64,000 nt of DNA, taken from Lentzea albidocapillata subsp. violacea (GTDB taxonomy: Bacteria; Actinomycetota; Actinomycetes; Mycobacteriales; Pseudonocardiaceae). The stretch is taken from positions 124,001 through 188,000 of the forward strand of contig NZ_FNET01000011.1 in NCBI RefSeq assembly GCF_900100275.1, in the 5' to 3' direction. The notes under the pieces were generated by a model. It had not been told where the DNA came from, did no database searches, and was given only the letters and a program-made list of their open reading frames with translations. Each line of letters starts with the position of its first letter. The stretch's first letter is position 1. The position numbers and the translations under genes were made by a program. Below, one piece after another: positions 53,518-61,287 of this stretch.

Positions 53518-53975
53518 GTGGGTTGAACCCTCTGGGTCGTCTCCGGCTCCGGCTCTGGTTCCGCGTCCTCACGCCGCGCCTTCTTCGACCCCTTCGCCTC
53601 CTTCGGCTTCCTGGGTTCGTCCGTCCACGCGACGGCGAGCGCGCCGCCGAGCAGACTCAGGATGGTGCCGGCCAGGAAACCGCCGAGGTTGGTCACGACG
53701 AGCGCGACCAGTGACAGCAGCACCGCGACGAGGCCGGACGCCAGCCGGAACTTGGGCTGCAGCCACAACGCGGCCGCGCAGATCGCCAGCAACGCGCCGA
53801 TCAGCAACGCGGAGACGCCGCCGATCGTCCTGATCGAGATGACCATGTCGCCGAGCTTCACGCCGACGAACGGCGGGAACAGGATGATGAGTGCGCCTCC
53901 GGCCACGAACAGGCCGGCCCAGAAGGGCCGGCCACGTCGCCACGCGGTGAAGCCGCGCCAGATCGTCAGAAGCAC
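53514..53975 (-). CDS. DUF6114-like membrane protein
   Basis: A 153-residue membrane protein with four hydrophobic segments (RPFWAGLFVAGGALIILFPP; GGVSALLIGALLAICAAALW; ASGLVAVLLSLVALVVTNLG; GGFLAGTILSLLGGALAVAW) and a charged Lys/Glu-rich tail. RGRPFWAGLFVAGGALIIL is characteristic of DUF6114. GTG at 53975 overlaps the end of the DUF6230 gene by ten bases. In actinomycetes this family usually accompanies DUF6230; they probably form a membrane/exported complex of unknown purpose. Confidence 0.85.
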   Translation of the reverse strand: MLLTIWRGFTAWRRGRPFWAGLFVAGGALIILFPPFVGVKLGDMVISIRTIGGVSALLIGALLAICAAALWLQPKFRLASGLVAVLLSLVALVVTNLGGFLAGTILSLLGGALAVAWTDEPRKPKEAKGSKKARREDAEPEPEPETTQRVQPT

Positions 53976-54556
53976 TCTTGCTTCCCCTGGCGAATGGTCA
54001 GGTTCATGCCTTTGAACCTGATGGTCTGGGCCGTGGTGGCCCAGGCGGTCTGCTTCAGCGAGGTGATGTTCGCCGTGTCGGCCTGCAGACCGAACGAGCC
54101 CGGCAGACCCCTGAGGTTCGCCGGTCCCTTGGTCACCTTGTTGGCGTCGATGCCGATCTCGGGGTTGCCGAGGACCAGGTCGCCGTTGAGGTCCGTGAGG
54201 TTGACGACCAGGTTGTCGGCGGACATGCCGCCCACACTGTCCGCGGTGATGCGCATCGTCACGTCACCGACGATCGGCATGCCGGGCACGAACACCGACT
54301 GGCAGAACTTGTCGAGCCTCGCCGTCTTGAACCCGCTGACCGCGACGACGTGCACCTTGCCCGCACCCGCGTCCACACCGCCGAACTGGACGAATCCCTG
54401 GCCCGTCAAGTTGTCGGCGGACACCTTGAAGTTGGTGCCGGACACCGCGAACGAGGCGGCCAGCGCTCCCTGGGACATGCCGAACAGGAGGGCACCGGCA
54501 CCAACGGCACCGATACCGAGCACCCCGACGAACCGTGCCCAGCGCGTTCTACCCAT
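53966..54556 (-). CDS. DUF6230-like exported protein
   Basis: A 196-residue protein with an N-terminal signal or anchor (RFVGVLGIGAVGAGALLFGM then SQGALAASFAVSG) and a beta-rich exported domain (GFVQFGGVDAGAGKVHVVAV, VFVPGMPIVGDVTMRITADS). The pattern MSQGALAASFAVSGTNFKVS fits DUF6230. ATG at 54556 has AAGGAG upstream. First gene of a three-gene operon with DUF6114 and a Pro/Ser-rich secreted protein; overlaps show translational coupling. Two Cys (FCQ and ECF) could form a disulfide. Confidence 0.85.
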   Translation of the reverse strand: MGRTRWARFVGVLGIGAVGAGALLFGMSQGALAASFAVSGTNFKVSADNLTGQGFVQFGGVDAGAGKVHVVAVSGFKTARLDKFCQSVFVPGMPIVGDVTMRITADSVGGMSADNLVVNLTDLNGDLVLGNPEIGIDANKVTKGPANLRGLPGSFGLQADTANITSLKQTAWATTAQTIRFKGMNLTIRQGKQECF

Positions 54557-54724
54557 ACCGCCAAACTCCTTCCACGCCGAAGGCTTGCGGTAGGGACTGT
54601 GCGCCTCAAAACATTGGCGGTACAACGGAATCGAGTCCGAGCAGTCTTGAAATCACCCCAGAGGGTGAGGAATTTTCACGTTTGGCCGCAGGTACTGGCC
54701 GAATGGCCCTCCGGACCCGCTTAG

Positions 54725-54730
54725 TAGGGT
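54725..54730 (+). promoter_or_regulatory. -10 hexamer of a likely leaderless metallopeptidase transcript
   Basis: TAGGGT followed by exactly 8 bases and ATG at 54739; identical hexamer and spacing to the GH92 gene. Confidence 0.45.
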
Positions 54731-54738
54731 CTGACCTC

Positions 54739-56181
54739 ATGGGATTCGGACGAATCGCCGTCGCGCTGGCCGTGACCGCAACCTTGACCGCGTGCGCTTC
54801 CGTGGTCGACGGCGAACCGAAGGGCGAGCGCCCCGACCCCACGAAGGTCGCGGGCCTGGAGATCTCCAACGGCCCGTCCGGCCCCAGGAAGGGCGTGCCG
54901 GACGCGGACCTGAGCGTGGAGAACGGCGACGGCGGCGACATGGACCGCCTGGCCATCAACACCCTCGCCGACGTGCAGGAGTTCTGGAAGGCCGAGTTCC
55001 CCGCCTCGTTCGCGGGCAAGACGTTCGAACCGGTGAAGCGCCTCATCTCCTACGACTCCAACGGCAAGGGCGTCGAGGTCTGCAGGCTCGACACCACCGG
55101 CATCGCGAACGCGTTCTACTGCGCCCTCGACGACAGCATCACCTGGGACCGCGGCGAACTCCTGCCGATGCTCAAGGACTCCTTCGGCCCGATGGCCGTC
55201 GTCACCGTCCTGGCCCACGAGATGGGCCACGCCGTCCAGTACAAGCTCGGCCCGGCCTCCAACATCGGCGCCAACACGCCGTCGATCGTCAAGGAGCAGC
55301 AGGCCGACTGCTACACCGGCGTCTTCATGCGCTGGGTCGCCGAGAACAAGTCGAAGCACTTCGAACTCTCCACCGGCGAGGGCCTCAACCAGGTCCTGCA
55401 GACGATGTTCTTCATCCGCGACAGCGCCGGCACGTCGTTCGAGAAGCAGGGCGCCCACGGCAGCGCGTTCGACCGCGTCTCCGCCTTCCAGTTCGGCTTC
55501 ACCCGAGGCGCCGCCCGCTGCGCCGAGATCAACGAGGCCGAGATCTCGAAGCGCATCACCGAGCGCCCGTTCGACCTCTCCGACACCGACCAGGGCCAAG
55601 GCCGCGGCAACGCCCAGGTCAACGAGGACAAGTACCTCAGGGCGCTGGAGGAGTCACTCCGCGACGCCTACAAGTCGAGCGGCGCGGCCTTCCCCGCCTT
55701 CGACAAGGCAGGCATCAAATCCTGCGCCGACGCCCAGACCACGTCCCCCGCCTCCTACTGCCCGGCGGTCAACCAACTCCAGCTCGACCTCCCGCAGTTG
55801 GTCAAGATCGGCACACCCCCGAAGAAGGGTTCAAAGGGCGGCATCGGCGACTTCGCCGCGTTCGCCGTAATCGCCTCCCGCTTCTCCCTCTCCATCCAGC
55901 ACGCGACGGGCTTCAAGCTCGACGACGACGCCGCAGGCCAGCGCACCGCCTGCCTGACCGGAGCGTGGGCAGGCCTCACCAACCGCCCCAACGCCGCAGC
56001 GGGCCTGCGCCTGTCCCCAGGCGACCTGGACGAGGCAGTGGCAGAACTCCTGGCAGACGACAGCCTCATCGCGGCAGACGTCAACGGCAAAGCAGTCCCC
56101 TCCGGCTTCGCCCGCGTGGAAGCGTTCGGCGACGGCTTCTTCCGAGGCCTCTCGTTCTGCGTGAAGAAGTATTCGATTTGA
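54739..56181 (+). CDS. Lipoprotein zinc metallopeptidase (HEMGH type), copy 2
   Basis: A 480-residue exported lipoprotein, paralogous to the gene at 50224. Lipobox TLTAC (Cys19), zinc motif HEMGH at residues 160-164 in VLAHEMGHAVQYKLG, acidic ligand region KEQQADCYTGVF. Shared landmarks with copy 1 include ANAFYC, ITWDRGELLPML and HGSAFDRVSAFQ. The C-terminal half (LRLSPGDLDEAVAELL) also aligns with copy 1 (LSPGDFDEAVTVLL). ATG at 54739 follows TAGGGT by 8 bases. Its stop overlaps the -35 of the next gene. Confidence 0.85.
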   Translation: MGFGRIAVALAVTATLTACASVVDGEPKGERPDPTKVAGLEISNGPSGPRKGVPDADLSVENGDGGDMDRLAINTLADVQEFWKAEFPASFAGKTFEPVKRLISYDSNGKGVEVCRLDTTGIANAFYCALDDSITWDRGELLPMLKDSFGPMAVVTVLAHEMGHAVQYKLGPASNIGANTPSIVKEQQADCYTGVFMRWVAENKSKHFELSTGEGLNQVLQTMFFIRDSAGTSFEKQGAHGSAFDRVSAFQFGFTRGAARCAEINEAEISKRITERPFDLSDTDQGQGRGNAQVNEDKYLRALEESLRDAYKSSGAAFPAFDKAGIKSCADAQTTSPASYCPAVNQLQLDLPQLVKIGTPPKKGSKGGIGDFAAFAVIASRFSLSIQHATGFKLDDDAAGQRTACLTGAWAGLTNRPNAAAGLRLSPGDLDEAVAELLADDSLIAADVNGKAVPSGFARVEAFGDGFFRGLSFCVKKYSI

Positions 56182-56207
56182 CCCTTTCATCGACCAACGT
56201 CGATACT
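56178..56207 (+). promoter_or_regulatory. Promoter of the ArsR-GNAT gene
   Basis: TTGACC (56178-56183) and GATACT (56202-56207) with 18 bases between; the GTG start at 56214 is 6 bases past the -10, so the transcript is probably leaderless. The -35 overlaps the stop codon of the metallopeptidase. Confidence 0.6.
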
Positions 56208-56213
56208 TAGCAG

Positions 56214-57008
56214 GTGCTGACCGACGAAGCCACGACCTACGCCTCCTGGTTCGCGACACTTTCCGACCCGACCCGAGTCCGCCTGCTCCACCACGTGGCC
56301 TCGTCCTCGACCCCGGTCACCGTCGGCGAACTGACCACCCTGCTGGGCGTGAGCCAGTCCACCTGCTCACACCACGTCCGCAAACTGGCAGAGGTCGGCT
56401 TCCTCCACATCCAGCGCGAGGGCACAACAACCCTCGTCACGGTCAACCCGGCCTGCTGCACGGGCCTCCCCCACGCGGCAGACGCGGTGATGGGCGCCCT
56501 CTCCTCAGGCACGGTGACCCCGGTCGCAGGCGTCACCATCCGCACCATGACCACCGCGGACTGGACAGACGTCCGCCGCATCTACGGCGAAGGCATAGCC
56601 TCAGGCAACGCCACGTTCGAAACAGAAGTCCCGTCCCGCAGAACCCTGGAATCCAAGTGGCTACCGGACCACCGCTGGATAGCCGTGGTGGACGGCAAGA
56701 TCGCAGGCTGGGCCGCAGCCACCCCGGTCTCGCCCCGCGAGTGCTACGCAGGCGTGATCGAGACCTCGATCTACGTGGCCGACGCCTCCCAGGGCAGGGG
56801 CGTGGGCAAAACCCTGCTGCACCACCAGGTCTCAGCCGCGGACGCCGACGACATGTGGACCCTGCAGGCGGTCATCTTCCCGGAGAACCGGGCCAGCATC
56901 GCCCTGCACCACAAAGCGGGGTTCCGCACAGTGGGCCTACGGGAACGAATCGCGAAGCACCACGGCGAGTGGCGAGACACAGTCCTTTTGGAACGCAGAC
57001 GCCCTTAG
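56214..57008 (+). CDS. ArsR-type HTH fused to a GNAT acetyltransferase
   Basis: A 264-residue fusion. Residues 1-85 are an ArsR/SmtB winged helix (LSDPTRVRLLHHVASS; VGELTTLLGVSQSTCSHHVR) followed by a Cys-Cys pair (NPACCTG) that could bind arsenic or another thiophilic metal. Residues 100-264 form a GNAT domain like phosphinothricin/arsinothricin acetyltransferase ArsN: IRTMTTADWTDVRRIYGEGI, TFETEVPS, ETSIYVADASQGRGVGKTLL (acetyl-CoA loop) and ENRASIALHHKAGFRTVG. Likely an organoarsenical or amino-acid-herbicide sensor and detoxifier in one chain, and autoregulatory. GTG start, leaderless. Confidence 0.88.
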   Translation: MLTDEATTYASWFATLSDPTRVRLLHHVASSSTPVTVGELTTLLGVSQSTCSHHVRKLAEVGFLHIQREGTTTLVTVNPACCTGLPHAADAVMGALSSGTVTPVAGVTIRTMTTADWTDVRRIYGEGIASGNATFETEVPSRRTLESKWLPDHRWIAVVDGKIAGWAAATPVSPRECYAGVIETSIYVADASQGRGVGKTLLHHQVSAADADDMWTLQAVIFPENRASIALHHKAGFRTVGLRERIAKHHGEWRDTVLLERRRP

Positions 57009-57060
57009 CAGCCACCCCAAACGCGATGCCGGAGGCGAGCCGTCCTTACCGAACGGGCCA

Positions 57061-57204
57061 GGCGGTGGGGTCCCATCACGAGTCGCGCCATAGCTCTTGC
57101 TGCACCTGAGGGGTGAGGTCAAGTCGACACGCTTTTCGTCGACTTGACCTCACCCCTCAGGTGTGGCCCGCTCTTGGCTCGGCTCGTGATGGGACCCCAC
57201 CGCC
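57061..57204. repeat. Nested inverted repeat, 144 bp
   Basis: Outer arms 57061-57082 and 57183-57204 are perfect 22-base complements (GGCGGTGGGGTCCCATCACG on the left). Inner arms 57103-57128 and 57138-57163 are perfect 26-base complements (CACCTGAGGGGTGAGGTCAA on the left) around the loop ACGCTTTTC. Between inner and outer arms pairing is weak. It could be a large bidirectional terminator, a structured RNA or a small non-autonomous mobile element. Confidence 0.75.
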
Positions 57205-57273
57205 AACGCAACCCTCAAAGCAACGCGCAGCCGCCCAAACCAACAGGCGTGCCATCAACCCGCCCGTGGCGTG

Positions 57274-57318
57274 GACCCCCTGATCAGATTGCCGGGGGTC
57301 TGGGGGCAGCGCCCCCAG
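57274..57318 (-). terminator. Terminator hairpins after the YbbN-like gene
   Basis: CTGGGGGC-AGC-GCCCCCAG (57300-57318) is an 8-base perfect stem, and GACCCCC/GGGGGTC (57274-57280, 57294-57300) is an alternative overlapping stem. They lie just past the stop of the minus-strand gene that ends at 57381. Confidence 0.6.
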
Positions 57319-57380
57319 GGGAAGCAAGCAACAGCAAGGCCGCCCGCAACGCAACCACCCACAACAGCCAGCGAAACGCG

Positions 57381-58355
57381 TCAGTACAAAGCAGAAGCCA
57401 GCTTCCGCCGAGCCGCAGCAACCCGAGGATCATCGGCCGGGAACAACTCGAACAGCCCAACCAAATGCTGCCGAACCCGATCCCGATCCTCCCCATAAAC
57501 CCGCCGAACAGTCTCAACCAACCGCGAGAACGCCTCATCAACCATCTGCCCGGCAACCTGGGCATCAGCAGCCGCAAGCTGAGCGTCGATATCCTCAGGC
57601 GCCCCATCAGCCTTGGCGATCACAGCAGGATCGACAGCCTCGGCCCGCTCAGCGAACCGAGCCTGCGCAAGCCCTTCCTTGGCCAGCTCATTCCCAGGCT
57701 CAGAGGCAAGAATCTCCGAGTAGTACCCCTGAGCAGCAACATAATCGCCCCGCTCAAAGGCCTCCTCGGCAGCAACGATCCGAGGATCCTCGACAACCTC
57801 TTCCTCGGCCGCAGGAACAGACCCAGCCCGAGCCTCCCCAGCCCGAATCCCGGGCAACCGCTCCCGCAGCGCGTCCAGCAACCGGGCGATCCACTCCGAC
57901 AACTCGGCGTCGGCGATCGGCCCGGCAAAGGCGTCGATGGGCTGACCAGCGGCAACGGCGACGGTCGTGGGCACCGACTGAACCCCGAACGCCTGCCCGA
58001 TCCGGGGCGCGGTCTCCAGGTCGACCCGCGCCAGAATCCAGGCCCCGCCGGACGCCGTGGCGAGCCGGGTCAGCGAAGCAGCAAGCTGCTGCGACTCGGG
58101 GCTGTAGGAGGCGCCCAGCAGCACCACGACGGGCACCTGCAGGGACTGCTCGACCACGGCCTGGAAGGAGGCCTCGGTGACGTCCACGATCCACGGCGCG
58201 GAACCGTTGTCGGGTGCGGGGGCACCACCGGCGGGGGGCGGCGTGGCAGCGGCGGTGCGGGCAGCGTCGGCTCGGGCCTTCAGGGCGCCCAGGTCTACGG
58301 CGCCGGAAAGGGCGGCGGACAGTGCGGCGGTCTTGCGAGGATCAGGCCTTGTCAC
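57381..58355 (-). CDS. YbbN/CnoX-like thioredoxin-TPR co-chaperone
   Basis: A 324-residue cytoplasmic protein. An N-terminal segment VDLGALKARADAAR is typical of actinobacterial YbbN. The thioredoxin domain (residues about 55-165) lacks the CxxC: the motif position reads GASYSPESQQ, so it has no redox pair. The cis-Pro loop is FGVQSVPTTVAV. A C-terminal TPR region follows (DYVAAQGYYSEILASEPGNE; FSRLVETVRRVYGEDRDRVR; VGLFELFPADDPRV). Such proteins hold unfolding clients under oxidative stress. GTG at 58355 overlaps the upstream gene's stop by four bases (GTGA). Confidence 0.88.
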   Translation of the reverse strand: MTRPDPRKTAALSAALSGAVDLGALKARADAARTAAATPPPAGGAPAPDNGSAPWIVDVTEASFQAVVEQSLQVPVVVLLGASYSPESQQLAASLTRLATASGGAWILARVDLETAPRIGQAFGVQSVPTTVAVAAGQPIDAFAGPIADAELSEWIARLLDALRERLPGIRAGEARAGSVPAAEEEVVEDPRIVAAEEAFERGDYVAAQGYYSEILASEPGNELAKEGLAQARFAERAEAVDPAVIAKADGAPEDIDAQLAAADAQVAGQMVDEAFSRLVETVRRVYGEDRDRVRQHLVGLFELFPADDPRVAAARRKLASALY

Positions 58356-59176
58356 GTGTTCCATCCTGGCACGGCTAGTTCCCGGACCGGGTCCAGGGCC
58401 ATCGGGTTGACGCGCATCGCCTCGTTGGCTGAGGCGATGCGTAGAGCAAGCGGTGTCATCAGGTCGATGAACCGCTTTGTACCAAATGCACCCAGCGCTT
58501 CCCACGGTGCGAGAGCGGCCATGTCGGTCGCACGCTCTACTGCGGCAAGGTCGCCGGGCAGATCAGCAACTGCTTCCCATTCTTCGACAGTCCAACCACG
58601 CGCCGTGCGCATGTATGCCGGATCGAGGGAATGCTCACGCGCGTAGAGCGCAAGCGCTTGGCACGGGCCCACGCCCGCGGCCACGAGGGCTGCCACGTGG
58701 CCGTCGCCGCGGGCCTCACGCAGGATCGTGCAGGCGTGCCACAGGGCCAGATGAGGCTCGATGGGCCACGGCAACGCGCGGTTCGCGGCGGCCAGCGGAC
58801 GCCCGGCTATGGGAGCCGCCAGTGCCGCCGTCCTGGCCAGCGACGCCGCCTCGGCGATCTCGGCCGTGTCCACCGAGCCCAGCAGGCGCCTCAACGCTCC
58901 GTCGGCGCCCTCCAGCCGCACCCGCAGGTACGTGGAGGGCGAGGCGACCGCCCACGCGTCCGGCAGCGCGCGGGACACCATGCGCGGTGCGAAGTTGTAG
59001 AAGACCGCCGTCACCAGTTCCGGCGACGCGGCACCCAGGGGTGCGGCGCGCATGCCGAAATAGCCCATCCAGCCGCCCTTGCAACCCAGCGCGTCCGTCG
59101 CCGCGCGGGATTCGGGCGTGAAGTACGTGACGTCGTGGTAGGGCTCGAACCTCAACCACAGTTGCCTCGCGTCCAC
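58352..59176 (-). CDS. SCO6745/SalK-type helical protein
   Basis: A 274-residue, mostly helical protein. The N-terminus (DARQLWLRFEPYHDVTYFTP then ESRAATDALGCKGGWMGYFG) and the phrase MRAAPLGAASPELVTAVFYN match the SCO6745 family, which is wide in actinomycetes and carries a winged-helix-like region near the C-terminus. Function unknown; some members are annotated SalK from lantibiotic clusters, which does not establish function. GTG at 59176 has a TAGCGT hexamer 7 bases upstream. Coupled to the YbbN-like gene by a four-base overlap. Confidence 0.8.
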   Translation of the reverse strand: MDARQLWLRFEPYHDVTYFTPESRAATDALGCKGGWMGYFGMRAAPLGAASPELVTAVFYNFAPRMVSRALPDAWAVASPSTYLRVRLEGADGALRRLLGSVDTAEIAEAASLARTAALAAPIAGRPLAAANRALPWPIEPHLALWHACTILREARGDGHVAALVAAGVGPCQALALYAREHSLDPAYMRTARGWTVEEWEAVADLPGDLAAVERATDMAALAPWEALGAFGTKRFIDLMTPLALRIASANEAMRVNPMALDPVRELAVPGWNT

Positions 59177-59183
59177 GCCCGAC

Positions 59184-59189
59184 ACGCTA
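59184..59189 (-). promoter_or_regulatory. -10-like hexamer before the SCO6745-type gene
   Basis: On the minus strand TAGCGT is followed by 7 bases and GTG at 59176, with no Shine-Dalgarno. Confidence 0.35.
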
Positions 59190-59319
59190 ACCCAGTGAAC
59201 GGCGGCGCACGGGTGCACTCACCGTCACGGCGTAGAGCTTTCGGCCATCCGAGGAGACGCGTTAAGCCTCCCGTCACACTCCACTCCCGGCCCGCCGGAC
59301 ACGGGCCACGAACGGCGTC

Positions 59320-59625
59320 TCACGGAGTGTCGGAGAGGTGCTCCTCGATGCGTTCGACCTTGGCCCTCAGTTGACCGGAGTAGCCGGGCCGGATGTCCGC
59401 CTTGAGCACGAGCGACACGCGCGAGGCACTGGCCTGCACGGCTTCCGTCGCGCGCTTGACCACGTCCATCACCTCGTCCCACTCCCCCTCGATCAGGGTG
59501 AACATCGCGTTCGTCTCATTGGGCAGGCCGGACTCCCGCACGATCCGGACCGCCTCGGCGACCGCCTTGGCGACGCTTCCGGATTCGTCCGAACCGGACG
59601 GAGCAACACTGAACGCGACAAGCAC
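59320..59625 (-). CDS. Thiamine-binding (MTH1187/YkoF-like) protein
   Basis: A 101-residue protein of the MTH1187/DUF77 family. It begins VLVAFSVAPSGSDESGSVAK and contains NAMFTLIEGEWDEVMDVVKR and RVSLVLKADIRPG, the characteristic ferredoxin-like strands. Family members form tetramers that bind thiamine or a related ligand; their role is not settled. GTG at 59625 has AGGAGG upstream. Longer minus-strand frames would run through the divergent MarR gene and are rejected. Divergent from MarR with a 51-base gap. Confidence 0.88.
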   Translation of the reverse strand: MLVAFSVAPSGSDESGSVAKAVAEAVRIVRESGLPNETNAMFTLIEGEWDEVMDVVKRATEAVQASASRVSLVLKADIRPGYSGQLRAKVERIEEHLSDTP

Positions 59626-59662
59626 ACGTGCCTCCTGCTGATCCACGAGTGGTACTGACTGG

Positions 59663-59668
59663 TAGCTT
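59663..59668 (+). promoter_or_regulatory. -10 hexamer of a likely leaderless marR transcript
   Basis: TAGCTT followed by exactly 8 bases and ATG at 59677. Confidence 0.45.
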
Positions 59669-59676
59669 CCGTGCCC

Positions 59677-60174
59677 ATGACACCGCTGCCGTTCGATCCG
59701 ATCGCCCGCGCGGCCGAACTGTGGGACGACCGGGTGGGTTCCGCCACGGCGATGGCGGCCGTCACGAGCGTCATGCGTGTCCAGCAAATCATCCAGTCCG
59801 CCGTGGACGCAGCCCTCAAACCGCATGGGCTCACGTTCGCGCGCTACGAGGCGTTGGTGCTGCTCTACTTCTCCCGCAAGGGCGCGCTGCCGATGCGCGT
59901 GATGGGCGAGCGCCTGCAGCTGCACCCGACGAGCGTCACCAACATCGTCGACCGGCTGGAGAGCGACGGCCTCGTCCGCCGCACGCCGCACCCGACCGAC
60001 CGCCGGACCACGCTGGTCGAGATCACCGATGCCGGACTGCAGCGGCGTGAGAGCGCGACCGCCGCCGTCGTCGACGTCAACCTGGGCCTCAAAGGCCTCA
60101 CCGACCGCCAGACCGAGCAGCTCACCGACCTGCTCGCGAAGGTCCGCCGGGCCAGCGGCGACTTCGAGGATTAA
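59677..60174 (+). CDS. MarR family regulator
   Basis: A 165-residue winged-helix regulator. The recognition region reads LPMRVMGERLQLHPTSVTNI and VDRLESDGLVRRTPHPTDRR, with the DxR wing. Dimerising helices lie at both ends. It belongs to the group that controls transport or degradation of aromatic compounds or stress responses; target not known. I prefer ATG at 59677 (8 bases after TAGCTT) over GTG at 59671. Divergent from the thiamine-binding gene, which shares its 51-base promoter. Confidence 0.9.
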   Translation: MTPLPFDPIARAAELWDDRVGSATAMAAVTSVMRVQQIIQSAVDAALKPHGLTFARYEALVLLYFSRKGALPMRVMGERLQLHPTSVTNIVDRLESDGLVRRTPHPTDRRTTLVEITDAGLQRRESATAAVVDVNLGLKGLTDRQTEQLTDLLAKVRRASGDFED

Positions 60175-60217
60175 TTCGGTTGGGCGGTCAGGCCGGCCTG
60201 TGGCCTGATGAGCCCAT

Positions 60218-60826
60218 GTGGGATCGACCGGGGGCGCGGTGATCAGGATGGTCGCCGCCCACGACGCTGCCCTGGTGCCCGAAGTGCTGGCCAGCGCGCC
60301 GAACCGCGTGCTGCTCAGCCAGGCCGAGGGCGCCAACTGCTGGCCGGTGACCCCTGCCCAGATCGAGGACGTCGTACCCCGCTGGGTCGCGGTCCAGCAT
60401 GCACTGGCCGGGGAGGCGCGACTACCGCCGTCCGCCGTGCCGATGCCGGACTTCGGCCTGCCCGACACGCTCACGCACGGCGACTTCCACCCCGGCAACT
60501 GGCGCAGCAGCGGAGTGGTCATCGACTGGTCCGACGCCGCCTGGGGTCATCCGGCGCTCGACGTGTGCCGGCTCATGGAGTACGCCAAGCCCGAACTGCA
60601 CGACCTGATCCGCCGCGTGTGGAGCGAGGCATGGCTCTCGCACCGCCCGGACAGCCGGCCGCTGGAAGCCCTGAAGGTCGCGCCCCGCGCGTCCCGGCTG
60701 CACAACGCGGTGAAGTACCAGGAGTTCCTCGACAACATCGAGGCCTCGGAACGGATCTACCACGAGGGCGACCCGCAGATCGAGCTCCGCGAGGCGCTCA
60801 GCGCTGTTCGGTGGCAGGCTCGCTGA
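60218..60826 (+). pseudogene. 5'-truncated aminoglycoside-phosphotransferase-like gene
   Basis: About 200 residues of the C-terminal lobe of an APH/choline-kinase fold. The catalytic loop LTHGDFHPGNWRSSG (Asp) and metal-binding VVIDWSDAAWGHPALDVCRL are intact, but the N-lobe with the ATP-binding lysine is missing: the frame begins GSTGGAVIRMVAAHDAALVP and MarR ends only 43 bases upstream. Full-length relatives are about 300 residues. It looks like a remnant left by a deletion; possible starts are GTG 60218 or ATG 60248, with no good ribosome site. Its end overlaps the convergent DUF3817 gene by 29 bases. Confidence 0.7.
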
Positions 60827-61121
60827 GGCGGCCGGTCCTCGAGGCCCAGCGCTCGAAGATCACCGTGCCGAACGGCGGGATGCTCGACAGCAGGCCGAGG
60901 ACCAGCGTGCGGGCGTTCCACTTCAGCGGGTCCTTCGTCATCAGCGTGACGAGGACGAAGGCGACGAAGACGAAGCCGTGGATCGGGCCGAAGATCTTGA
61001 CGCCGATCTCGTTCTGCACGACGACGTACTTGAAGAACATCCCGAGCAGCAGGCCCGCCCAGGAGATGGCCTCGGCCAGGGCGAGGATGCGGAACCGTCC
61101 GACCACGCTGGAGAACGTCAT
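60798..61121 (-). CDS. DUF3817 small membrane protein
   Basis: A 107-residue membrane protein with three hydrophobic segments (ILALAEAISWAGLLLGMFFK; GPIHGFVFVAFVLVTLM; LVLGLLSSIPPFGTVIFERW). The motif EAISWxGLLxGMxxK and PIHGFxF are characteristic of DUF3817, seen in many actinomycetes; function unknown. ATG at 61121 precedes the first segment. Tail-to-tail overlap of 29 bases with the truncated phosphotransferase. Confidence 0.88.
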   Translation of the reverse strand: MTFSSVVGRFRILALAEAISWAGLLLGMFFKYVVVQNEIGVKIFGPIHGFVFVAFVLVTLMTKDPLKWNARTLVLGLLSSIPPFGTVIFERWASRTGRLSEPATEQR

Positions 61122-61287
61122 GACTCACCATCATGAACCGTGACGGAGAGCACATGACCACCGGGCCTGTCCTATTCCTCCCATTTGAAGACGCCTCGTC
61201 GACGCCGTCGAGCATGCCGAGCGCGAAGAACGCGATGGTTCCCAGCAGCAGCAACGGGATCGCGAGCCACCCACTGCCCGGAGACGG

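Larger units (their letters stand above)
57009..57380. other. Intergenic region with stacked inverted repeats
   Basis: About 370 bases between convergent genes. It holds the nested inverted repeat at 57061-57204 and a separate GC-rich hairpin pair at 57274-57318. Frames crossing it have no ribosome site and no recognisable domain, so no gene is called. Confidence 0.6.

Noticed and set aside
57144..58646. 500-codon plus-strand frame across the YbbN-like gene
   Set aside because: Pro/Gly/Arg-rich, no ribosome site, antisense to a protein with clear thioredoxin and TPR features; its start lies in the nested inverted repeat.
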